This document shows, piece by piece, positions 57,531 through 64,000 of a DNA stretch of 64,000 bases. This stretch comes from Streptomonospora sp. PA3 (GTDB taxonomy: Bacteria > Actinomycetota > Actinomycetes > Streptosporangiales > Streptosporangiaceae), in the NCBI RefSeq assembly GCF_009728995.1, contig NZ_VTZW01000010.1:62001-126000 (forward strand). The letters run 5' to 3'. The position numbers were made by a program, and so were the translations under genes. Positions within the stretch are counted from its first letter, which is position 1. Each line of letters starts with the position of its first letter. Below the pieces are notes generated by a model that was not told the DNA's origin, searched no databases, and saw only the letters and a program-made list of their open reading frames with translations.

Positions 57531-59717
57531 ATGGCAGACCGCGGCACCAACCCCCCGGCCGACTGCGCTGACGGCGCCAACGCTTCCCGCGCAGGCGGCA
57601 CGGACAACAGCATCCACGGCGACGTCGGAGCCGCCGTACAGGCCGGCGCGATCCACGGAGACGTGCACATCAGCGCCGGGAAACCCGAGGAACCCGCCGT
57701 CCTCCGGCAGCTCCCGCTGGCCGCCTCCGGGTTCGTCAACCGCAGCGCCGAACTCTCCCTCCTCGACTCCCTGCTCTCGTCCTGGGAGCGCGCGGCCGCC
57801 GACGGCGCGCCCGAGGCCGTGGTCATCTCCGCGATCGGGGGTGCGCCGGGCATCGGCAAGACGGCGCTGGCCCTGCACTGGGCGCATCGCGTCCGCTCCC
57901 GGTTTCCCGACGGCGACCTCTACGTCAACCTGCACGGCCACGGTCCCGGACCGCGACTGGATGCGGCGGCGGCGTTGGAATCGCTGCTGCGGGCGCTCGG
58001 TGTCGCGCCCGAGCGGATCCCGCTCGATCTCGACGGGCGGGCGGCGCTGTTCCGGTCGCGTCTGGACGGCAGGCGCATGCTGATCGTTCTCGACGACGCC
58101 GTCTCGGCTGCGCAGGTTCGGCCGCTGCTGCCTGCGTCGCCTTCCTGCCTAGTGCTGGTCACCAGCCGCAGCACGCTCGCCGGCCTGGTGGCCCGGGAGG
58201 GGGCGCGTCGGATGACGTTGGAGATGCTTTCGGTCGACGAGTCGCTGGCGCTGCTGCGCGAGCACCTGGGGGCCGAGCGGATCGGTGCCGAACCCGAGGC
58301 CGCGCGGGCGCTGGTGGACCACTGCGCGCGGCTGCCGCTGGCCCTGCGGGTCCTCGCCGAGCGGCTCAACGAGCTGCCCGACACCCCGCTGAGCACCGTG
58401 GCCGCAGAGCTGGCCGCCGAGGACGAGCGGCTCGACGCGCTCGGGATCACCGGCGACGAGCTGAGCGACGTCCGCGCGGTCTTCTCCGCCTCCTACGGTG
58501 CACTGCCGGACGAGGCCGCGCAGGTGTTCCGCATCCTGGGCGCCCACCCGGGCGGCGACTTCACCGCGGCCCTGTGCGCGGCCGCCGCGGGGCTCCCGCA
58601 GGCCCGGACCCGGCGCCTCCTGGAGCACCTGGCCGGGGCGAGCCTCATCCAGCGACTGGCCTCCGACCGGTACCGCATGCACGACCTGCTGCGGGTCTAC
58701 GCCGTCGAGCGCTTCCGCGCCGAGGAGCCCGCCGGCCAGGAGGCGGCGGTGCTCGGCCGCATCGGCGCCTGGTACGCGACCTCCGCACGCAACGCGGTAC
58801 GCGCGGTGCTGCCGAACTTCCGTTTCGTGGACCTCGGCGACTACGAACACGTCGAACCGCCGGAGTTCGCCTCCACCGCCGAAGCGCTCGCCTGGTTCAC
58901 CGCCGAGCGGGAGAACATCGTGCAGACGGTCCGCGCCGCGCGGGATCTCCGGCTCGACGACCTCGCCTGGCGGCTTCCGGCGACCGTCTACCCCTTGTTC
59001 GAGTACGGCTGGTACTGGGCCGATTGGCGCGAGATCCACCTCGTGGGCCTGGAGGCCGCGCGGTCGCTGGGCGACCGGCACGGCGAGGCCCGCAACCTGG
59101 TCGGGTTGGGCGACGCCGAGTGGTCGCGGGGCGAGAACGACACCGCTCTGGGCCGCTTCGAGGCCGCACTCGCCGCCGCGCGCGAGGCGGGCGACGGCTG
59201 GAGCGAGGGGTTCGCGCTGCGCCAGCTCGGCGTACTCCGGCTGGATCACGACGGCGACCGGGCGCACGACCTGCTGTGGGAGGCGGTCGAGGTGTTCCGC
59301 GGCGCCGGCGAGCGGCGCGGCGAGGGCATGGCTCTGCTGAGCCTGGCCGAGTACGAGCGCGAGCACGGCGTCCTCGAAACCGCGGAGCGGCGCGCCCGCG
59401 CGGCCGTGGACCTGTTCGCCGGGATCGCCGATACCTGGACGACGGCCTGGGCCGGCCGCACGCTCGCCGGGATCCTCGCCGCCTCCGGGCGGCTGGAGGA
59501 GGCCGTCGCGGAGTACCGGTCGGCGATCGCGGTCTTCGAGGAGCAGCAGAACCTGGAGGGTGTGGCACTGGCCCGCATGGGCGCCGGGCGTGCGTACGCC
59601 TCCGCGGGCCGCACCGACGAGGCGCGCGCCCAGCTCGGCGCGGCACTGGACATCCTGCACTCCATGGAGGACCCGAGGGCCGAGGAGGTCGAGGCGGAGA
59701 TCGGGGCGCTGGAGTGA
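57531..59717 (+). CDS. NB-ARC/TPR signalling protein with N-terminal HGDV motif, second copy
   Basis: 728 aa, the same length as the protein at 22445. Residues ~24-46 carry IHGDVGAAVQAGAIHGDVHIS, the same short repeat motif. The NB-ARC part shows Walker A GGAPGIGKTALA (about 101-112), Walker-B-like LIVLDDAVSA, VTSRSTLAG and CARLPLALRV; a winged-helix-like segment and TPRs (about 480-728) follow. There is no DNA-binding domain. It is the last gene of the DUF6879 operon. The likely role is an ATP-controlled switch acting with the two upstream proteins. Confidence 0.85.
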   Translation: MADRGTNPPADCADGANASRAGGTDNSIHGDVGAAVQAGAIHGDVHISAGKPEEPAVLRQLPLAASGFVNRSAELSLLDSLLSSWERAAADGAPEAVVISAIGGAPGIGKTALALHWAHRVRSRFPDGDLYVNLHGHGPGPRLDAAAALESLLRALGVAPERIPLDLDGRAALFRSRLDGRRMLIVLDDAVSAAQVRPLLPASPSCLVLVTSRSTLAGLVAREGARRMTLEMLSVDESLALLREHLGAERIGAEPEAARALVDHCARLPLALRVLAERLNELPDTPLSTVAAELAAEDERLDALGITGDELSDVRAVFSASYGALPDEAAQVFRILGAHPGGDFTAALCAAAAGLPQARTRRLLEHLAGASLIQRLASDRYRMHDLLRVYAVERFRAEEPAGQEAAVLGRIGAWYATSARNAVRAVLPNFRFVDLGDYEHVEPPEFASTAEALAWFTAERENIVQTVRAARDLRLDDLAWRLPATVYPLFEYGWYWADWREIHLVGLEAARSLGDRHGEARNLVGLGDAEWSRGENDTALGRFEAALAAAREAGDGWSEGFALRQLGVLRLDHDGDRAHDLLWEAVEVFRGAGERRGEGMALLSLAEYEREHGVLETAERRARAAVDLFAGIADTWTTAWAGRTLAGILAASGRLEEAVAEYRSAIAVFEEQQNLEGVALARMGAGRAYASAGRTDEARAQLGAALDILHSMEDPRAEEVEAEIGALE

Positions 59718-60095
59718 GCCGGAGTGAGGCCGCCCCGACCGGCCTGCCCTGACCCGTGGACGACGCCGGTCCGGCCGCGAGCAGGCGGCCCCCGATTCAG
59801 CCGCCGCACCGAGCCGCCGACAACGGAGCCGGCTCCGGCTCCGTCAGGCGACGCGTGGAGCCCGCATGCCCGCAACGGCGGCCGGCCGACCCGCTCGACG
59901 GGCAGCGCCGCGCGACCGCCGACCCGGTTCCCGGCGCCGCGCGGCCTCCCCGTCGCTGTGCGCGGACCGCATCCCCGCTGGTCGCAGAGGTGCGTCCGGG
60001 TGCCGGCCCGCCGCGCGGCGGGCCGCGGCCGCGCCCCGTCCCGCTCGGCATCCCTTGACGGTCGCCAGGAGCCGGTGCAAGTATCACGAAACCTG
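59718..60095. other. Intergenic region between the NB-ARC gene and GH30 operators
   Basis: 378 bp. ACGGAGCCGG (59823-59832) pairs with CCGGCTCCGT (59835-59844) in a tight hairpin about 106 nt after the NB-ARC stop and may terminate its transcript. Otherwise nothing was recognised. Confidence 0.5.
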
Positions 60096-60153
60096 ATGTT
60101 TACGTAAACATAGCCCCCGGGGTTCCGCAGCCTCGCGATGTTTACGTAAACAT
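60096..60153. promoter_or_regulatory. Twin ATGTTTACGTAAACAT operators upstream of the GH30 gene
   Basis: The identical perfect 16-bp palindrome ATGTTTACGTAAACAT occurs at 60096-60111 and 60138-60153. The centres are 42 bp apart, exactly four helical turns, so two dimers would sit on the same face of the DNA. The central CG and dyad form fit LacI-family operators. They lie 270-327 bp before the GH30 start. No matching regulator gene is in the window. Confidence 0.75.
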
Positions 60154-60422
60154 CCCGGAGCGACCAGGAGCGAGGAACCTCCCATGCCGACGTTCCCCCC
60201 GCCCCCGACGGCGGGACGCCTCCCAGCCCGGACGCGCCGTCCGCGACGCGCGCGCCGCCCGCCCGCCCCGCACGGCGCAGGCGCCTGCGCCCCGGCCCTC
60301 GTCCGCGCCCGGCCCCGACCCGGCGGCCGAACCTGACCGCGCCGCGCGCGCCCCGGCCGCCGACGCTCCGCCCCGCACCTCCTTCCGCATGGCAATGTCA
60401 CCACCCCCGAGAAGGACAGCCC
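60154..60422. other. Leader region of the GH30 gene
   Basis: 269 bp between the twin operators and the GH30 ATG. It is Pro/Arg-codon-rich and an open frame from ATG 60184 lacks a ribosome site, so it was not called. GAGAAGGA before 60423 is the GH30 ribosome site. It may form a long 5' leader if transcription starts at the operators. Confidence 0.5.
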
Positions 60423-62504
60423 ATGACAGGAAAACCCCGCCCCAACCCCCATCGCCCCCGCCCGCACACCGCCCTGGCCGCGTCCCTGCTGTCCGGCTGC
60501 CTGCTGGCCGCCGGCGCGGCCGCACCCGCCCAGGCCGACACCGCGGACACCGCCGCAGGCGCCGTCACGATCACCCCCGACCCCTCCTACCAGGGCCAGG
60601 AGTTCCAGGGCTGGGGCACGAGCCTGGCCTGGTTCGCCAACGCGACCGGCGGCTACCCCGACGAGATCCGCACGGAACTCGCCCGCATGGTCTTCGGTGA
60701 CCAGGGGCTCAACCTGAACATCGCCCGCTACAACGCCGGCGGCGGCAACGCCCCCGATGTCCCCGACTACCTGCGCGCCGGCGGCGCCGTCGAGGGCTGG
60801 TGGCAGGCCCCCGAGGGCACCACCCGCGAGGACACCGACTGGTGGAGCGCCGACGACCCCGCCGACTGGAACCCCGACGCCGATGCGACCCAGCGCTGGT
60901 GGGTCGACCGGATCAAGGACGACGTCACCCACTGGGAGGTGTTCAGCAACTCCCCGCCCTACTTCATGACCGAAAGCGGCTACGTCTCCGGCGGCTTCGA
61001 CCCCGACCAGAACCAGCTCAAGCCCGAGTCCGTGGACGACTTCGCCGCCTACATGGTCGGGGTCTCCGAGCGGCTGGAGCAGGCGCACGGCATCGAGGTC
61101 GACACCGTCGAGCCGTTCAACGAGCCCAACACCGACTACTGGGGCACCACGCTGGGCCCCGACGGCAACCCCACCGGCGGCCGCCAGGAGGGCGCCCACA
61201 TGGGGCCGCAGCTCCAGCAGGACGTCATCCGCGCGCTGGCCGCCGAGCTGTCCGACGCCGAGACCGAGGCGGTCATCGCCGCGATGGACGAGACCAACCC
61301 CGGCCGCTTCGCGCAGAACTGGCAGTCCTACCCCGAGGACGTGCGGGAGCTGGTCGCCCAGCTCAACGTGCACACCTACGGCACCGATGGCCGCACGACA
61401 GTGCGCGACCTGGCCAAGGCCGCCAAGAAGCCGCTGTGGATGAGCGAGACCGGCGGCGACTGGGGAGACGGCAAGCGCTGGGGAGGTGGCGGGCAGGACT
61501 TCGAGACCATGTCCACCGGCCTCGGCCTGGCCAACCTCATGGTCGACGACCTGCGCGAGCTGGAGCCCTCCGCCTGGGTCTTCTGGCAGCCGGTCGAGGA
61601 CTACGACAACATGGCGCCCGGCGGGGAGTCCGACGTGGGCGGCAACTGGGGCAGCATCCAGATCCCCTTCAGCTGCACCGCCGAGGACACCCTGGAGACC
61701 TGCCCGATCCGCACCAACACCAAGTACCACACGGCGCGCAACTTCACCCACTACATCCGGCCCGGCGACCACTTCGTCGCCACCGACGACGGCTCCAGCG
61801 TCGCCGCGGTGTCTGGGGCGGGGGACGCGGCCACCGTCGTCCACGTCAACGACTCCGACCGGCCCCGCACCGTCACCGTCGACCTGTCGAAGTTCGGCCA
61901 CATCGCCGGCGACGCGGCCATGACCCCGGTCGTCACCGACGCCGGCGGCGGGCTGGTGCGCCAGGACCCCGTCGAGATCGAGGACGGCAGCGCCGCGTAC
62001 ACCGTGCCGGCCGAGTCGGTGACCACCTTCGTGGTCGAAGGGGTGTCCGGTGTCGCCGAGGACGCCGCGCTCGTCCAGCCGGGCCACGACTACCGGCTGA
62101 CCGGCGTGCAGAGCGGCAAGGCGCTCACCGCGACCGACGACGGCACCGCCGCCGTCATCCGCGGCACCGAGCCCGGCGACGAGGCGCAGCTCTGGGACAT
62201 CGCGAAGGTGACCGAGGGCACCGACAACCGCCAGCGCTACGTGCTGACCAACGAGGCCACCGGCCGGCGCCTGGCCGTGCGCGGCGACTCCCTGGTCCTC
62301 AAGCCGGCCCACGGCCGGGCGGGCGCGGTCGCCCAGTGGACCATGTCCACGACCGGCGACGGCTCCTGGACCTTCGTCAACCGGGCCACGGGCGAGCTGA
62401 TCGACGTCGCCGGCCAGGCGACCGAGGACGGCTCGGAGGTCTCGGTCTGGCAGCCCACCTCGGGCCCCAACCAGCGCTGGGAGATCACCGACACCGACGC
62501 GTGA
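60423..62504 (+). CDS. Secreted glycoside hydrolase family 30 enzyme with C-terminal ricin-type carbohydrate-binding domain
   Basis: 693 aa. A signal peptide (about residues 1-39, ending AQADT) precedes a GH30 catalytic domain beginning EFQGWGTSLAWFANATGG. The acid/base Glu lies in VEPFNEPNTDYWG and the nucleophile Glu in LWMSETGGDWG, the clan GH-A pair. A beta-side domain and then a ricin-like beta-trefoil (from about 545: YRLTGVQSGKALT, QLWDI, GSWTFVNRATGELIDVAG, NQRWEI) follow. The architecture recalls endo-beta-1,6-galactanases, but specificity is not certain. Control by the twin operators upstream is likely. Confidence 0.9.
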   Translation: MTGKPRPNPHRPRPHTALAASLLSGCLLAAGAAAPAQADTADTAAGAVTITPDPSYQGQEFQGWGTSLAWFANATGGYPDEIRTELARMVFGDQGLNLNIARYNAGGGNAPDVPDYLRAGGAVEGWWQAPEGTTREDTDWWSADDPADWNPDADATQRWWVDRIKDDVTHWEVFSNSPPYFMTESGYVSGGFDPDQNQLKPESVDDFAAYMVGVSERLEQAHGIEVDTVEPFNEPNTDYWGTTLGPDGNPTGGRQEGAHMGPQLQQDVIRALAAELSDAETEAVIAAMDETNPGRFAQNWQSYPEDVRELVAQLNVHTYGTDGRTTVRDLAKAAKKPLWMSETGGDWGDGKRWGGGGQDFETMSTGLGLANLMVDDLRELEPSAWVFWQPVEDYDNMAPGGESDVGGNWGSIQIPFSCTAEDTLETCPIRTNTKYHTARNFTHYIRPGDHFVATDDGSSVAAVSGAGDAATVVHVNDSDRPRTVTVDLSKFGHIAGDAAMTPVVTDAGGGLVRQDPVEIEDGSAAYTVPAESVTTFVVEGVSGVAEDAALVQPGHDYRLTGVQSGKALTATDDGTAAVIRGTEPGDEAQLWDIAKVTEGTDNRQRYVLTNEATGRRLAVRGDSLVLKPAHGRAGAVAQWTMSTTGDGSWTFVNRATGELIDVAGQATEDGSEVSVWQPTSGPNQRWEITDTDA

Positions 62505-62584
62505 CGACCTGATCCCCTGCACCGCGCCGTGGCGCCGCACGGCGGTGCCCCGGCGCGGTGGGCGCTCTCCATGGGTCGGGGGCG

Positions 62585-62627
62585 CCCCGGCGCGGCCGGC
62601 TACCCCTCCGAGCCGGCCGCGCCGGGG
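62585..62627. terminator. Strong hairpin between the GH30 gene and the convergent small gene
   Basis: A 17-bp perfect stem (CCCCGGCGCGGCCGGCT at 62585-62601 with its complement at 62611-62627) and 9-nt loop, 80 nt after the GH30 stop and 8 nt from the stop of the minus-strand gene. Confidence 0.8.
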
Positions 62628-62635
62628 CCGGGGTG

Positions 62636-62917
62636 TCACCCTCGGGGCGTGCGCAGGGACGGGGGGACCCAGCCCCAGCGCAGGGACCGCTCGGTGACGG
62701 TCAGGTGGTTGATCAGCTCGATGAGCCAGCGCCGCTGCTCGTGGACGTCGGCGGCGCCCATGCGCAGCCGGGCCTGGACACCCGGGGCGAGCGTGATGGT
62801 GAAGACCCGGCTCGGCGCGTCGAAGCAGATGTCGAGTCCGTCGGTGTGCGGGCTGTCGATGACCGTGGGTTCGTGGTGGTCGCCGTGCGGGGCGCCCTCG
62901 GGCTGTGGGGCGGTCAT
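62636..62917 (-). CDS. Small hypothetical protein downstream of the HATPase gene
   Basis: 93 aa, no family recognised. The middle segment (ICFDAPSRVFTITLAPGVQARL) is strand-like and the C-terminus carries HEQRRWLIELINHLT, an amphipathic helix. Its ATG overlaps the HATPase stop by 4 nt, so it is co-translated in a three-gene minus-strand unit. Probably a partner in the same regulatory module. Confidence 0.6.
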   Translation of the reverse strand: MTAPQPEGAPHGDHHEPTVIDSPHTDGLDICFDAPSRVFTITLAPGVQARLRMGAADVHEQRRWLIELINHLTVTERSLRWGWVPPSLRTPRG

Positions 62918-63417
62918 GGGCGCATCACCGCCTGGGGTACCGGGGGTATCGCGGGTGCCGGGGACGGGCATCGGGCGAGCGTGAAGGAGAGGCCGCACCC
63001 CTCGGGCCGGACGCCCCAGGTGTCGGCGAAGGCGTCGATCAGCAGGAGGCCGCGCCCGGACTCGTCGTCGCCGCCGGGTGTGCCGAGAGTGGGGACGGTG
63101 GCGGCGCCCTCGTCCTCGACGTCGACGGTGAGCGCGTCGCCGCCTATGTGCACCCGGACGGTGAACGTGCCGCCCGGCCGGCTTCCCGACGCCGTGTGGC
63201 GCACGGCGTTGGTGGCGGCCTCCGACAGCAGCAGCGCGGCGGTGGAGGCGGTCGACTCCGGTACCGGCGGGTCACTCGCCCGGGAGAGAAGGCACTCCAG
63301 CCAGTGGCGTGCGTCGGAGACGCCGGTGCGGCGTCCGGGGAACGTGCGGCTGCGGGTGCGCGTACGGGAGCGGACGCGCGTGCGGGAGGGATTGCGGGTG
63401 CGGGCGGCGGCGGTCAT
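62914..63417 (-). CDS. ATP-binding regulatory protein, HATPase_c_2 (anti-sigma-factor kinase-like)
   Basis: 167 aa. The Bergerat-fold motifs are visible: AATNAVRHTASG (N box) and DESGRGLLLIDAFADTWGV (G1/G2 box region). The N-terminal 35 residues are Arg/Thr-rich (RTRNPSRTRVRSRTRTR), possibly nucleic-acid binding or simply low complexity. Such RsbW-like proteins bind regulators and are abundant in actinomycetes, often beside XRE and DUF397 genes. ATG 63417 overlaps the stop of the upstream 71-aa gene by 4 nt. Confidence 0.8.
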   Translation of the reverse strand: MTAAARTRNPSRTRVRSRTRTRSRTFPGRRTGVSDARHWLECLLSRASDPPVPESTASTAALLLSEAATNAVRHTASGSRPGGTFTVRVHIGGDALTVDVEDEGAATVPTLGTPGGDDESGRGLLLIDAFADTWGVRPEGCGLSFTLARCPSPAPAIPPVPQAVMRP

Positions 63418-63629
63418 CGCACACCTCCCCAGAACAGCGTGAAGTCGGGGAGGCGGGAGAAGCCCGAGACGAACAGCTCGCCGCGCTCCTGGATGAGCAG
63501 GACATAGGGCCGGATCCGGGAGGAGAGAGCGTGCCGCGGCCGGTAGCGGCGGCGGGAGCGGGGCGGTTGTGGCGACGGTGGCGGTGGTTGAGCGGTTCGG
63601 GTCCGAATTGGGCCGATAGGGTTGCACAT
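63414..63629 (-). CDS. Small hypothetical protein heading the HATPase unit
   Basis: 71 aa. Pro/Arg-rich N-terminal half, then IRPYVLLIQERGELFVSGFSRLPDF at the C-terminus, which looks like a beta-strand pair. AGGTGGAG precedes ATG 63629. It overlaps the HATPase start by 4 nt and is divergent from the XRE regulator. No family recognised. Confidence 0.6.
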   Translation of the reverse strand: MCNPIGPIRTRTAQPPPPSPQPPRSRRRYRPRHALSSRIRPYVLLIQERGELFVSGFSRLPDFTLFWGGVR

Positions 63630-63708
63630 GGGTCTCCACCTGGTGTTTGCAGGTTGGGGGTCAAGGCCCTGGTCGGTGTGGCTGCACCGGCCGGGGCCGT
63701 TTTCCTGA

Positions 63709-63777
63709 TGGGCTCCACAATGCCTTCCGGCGTATCGGACGGCCATAACCACTACAGCACTATGTAATTCCGCGGAA
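63709..63777 (+). promoter_or_regulatory. Promoter region of the XRE gene with TGGGCTCCAC box and TTCCGCGGAA palindrome
   Basis: TGGGCTCCAC at 63709-63718 repeats the box upstream of the DUF6879 operon. TTCCGCGGAA at 63768-63777 is a perfect 10-bp palindrome and lies within a wider ATTCC-N11-GGAAT dyad, a candidate operator for the XRE protein itself. The region also holds the promoter of the divergent 71-aa gene. Confidence 0.45.
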
Positions 63778-63816
63778 CGTGTGGAATTCTGTGGCCGCTC
63801 TGGGCAACAATGTGGC

Positions 63817-64000
63817 ATGGATTACGACGGGCAGGACCCGTGGGCGAGCTTCCGATCTGAGGTGAGGAAGCTGCGCTCTCAGTCTGGGTTTACGCAGGTC
63901 AGGCTCGGTAAGGCAACTCAGATGTCGAGTTCGCTGCTTTCCGCGATCGAGACGGGAACAAGAACCCCGAAACGGTCCCATGCGGAAATTCTGGACACAG
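63817..64000 (+). CDS. XRE family helix-turn-helix regulator, truncated at the window end
   Basis: 61 residues visible. The HTH_31-type domain reads FRSEVRKLRSQSGFTQVRLGKATQMSSSLLSAIETGTRTPKR across residues 12-53, typical of actinomycete XRE regulators with a C-terminal ligand or partner domain beyond the window. ATG 63817 has no ribosome site, suggesting a leaderless or weakly initiated transcript. It is divergent from the HATPase unit, an arrangement common in streptomycete-like regulatory modules. Confidence 0.75.
   Translation, partial: MDYDGQDPWASFRSEVRKLRSQSGFTQVRLGKATQMSSSLLSAIETGTRTPKRSHAEILDT

Noticed and set aside
60184-60339. A small proline/arginine-rich protein in the GH30 leader
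   Set aside because: No ribosome site and composition typical of random GC-rich frames.

Overview
The window is one stretch of very GC-rich DNA. It has strong third-position GC bias, frequent GTG starts, 4-nt GTGA/ATGA gene overlaps, a SARP regulator, NB-ARC/TPR proteins, two Methyltransf_19 (DUF574) methyltransferases and a BlaA/BlaB-type beta-lactamase locus. Together these point to a mycelial actinomycete, probably of the Streptomyces/Nocardiopsis/Streptomonospora kind; the genus cannot be fixed from sequence alone. No rRNA, tRNA, CRISPR array, transposase or prophage gene was seen.

Layout. 1-6.4 kb: mixed housekeeping and stress genes (oxidoreductase C-terminus, DUF1360, SAM methyltransferase, divergent P450/TetR, NADP-glutamate dehydrogenase, manganese catalase). 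6.7-15 kb: a sugar module with a secreted pectate lyase, a ribose-type ABC importer (permease, ATPase, binding protein), mannose-6-phosphate isomerase, and a divergent LacI regulator coupled to an FGE-like protein; two GACAACGTTG palindromes lie in the divergent promoter region. 15-18.7 kb: second DUF574 methyltransferase, divergent SDR/MarR pair sharing TAGCCGACTA repeats, Nramp-like transporter. 19.3-22.3 kb: a class A beta-lactamase with a divergent LysR regulator and a serine hydrolase, the gene order of the Streptomyces cacaoi blaL-blaA-blaB system. 22.4-30.9 kb: an NB-ARC/TPR protein, a GT-B-like protein with a coupled small gene, a 1075-aa SARP, and a small secreted protein.

31-49.9 kb: the most distinctive region, an apparent biosynthetic locus with no PKS, NRPS or carrier protein. 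The minus strand holds two DegT-type aminotransferases, a UbiA-type membrane prenyltransferase, an FAD amine-oxidase-type enzyme, two adenylate-forming ligases, a tandem CaiB/BaiF CoA-transferase and a methyltransferase. The divergent plus-strand operon holds two Gfo/Idh/MocA dehydrogenases (one frameshifted), a TIM-barrel sugar isomerase, an M20 metallohydrolase, an LDH2-type dehydrogenase and a small unassigned protein. The enzyme set suggests an aminated sugar-, cyclitol- or polyol-like unit joined to CoA-activated acyl or prenyl parts; the product is unknown.

50-64 kb: EF-hand protein, membrane proteins, an mpaB/Lcp-type oxygenase, DUF4429, GNAT, an operon of a 73-aa protein, a DUF6879 protein and a second NB-ARC/TPR protein, a secreted GH30 hydrolase behind twin ATGTTTACGTAAACAT operators, and a small regulatory cluster (71-aa protein, HATPase, 93-aa protein) divergent from a truncated XRE regulator.

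A repeat family runs through the window. Two intact copies (18802-19291 and 51249-51638) are large imperfect palindromes flanked by CTA, and in both the right-hand CTA is the TAG stop codon of a minus-strand gene. Partial copies lie next to one of them and in two operon gaps inside the biosynthetic locus.
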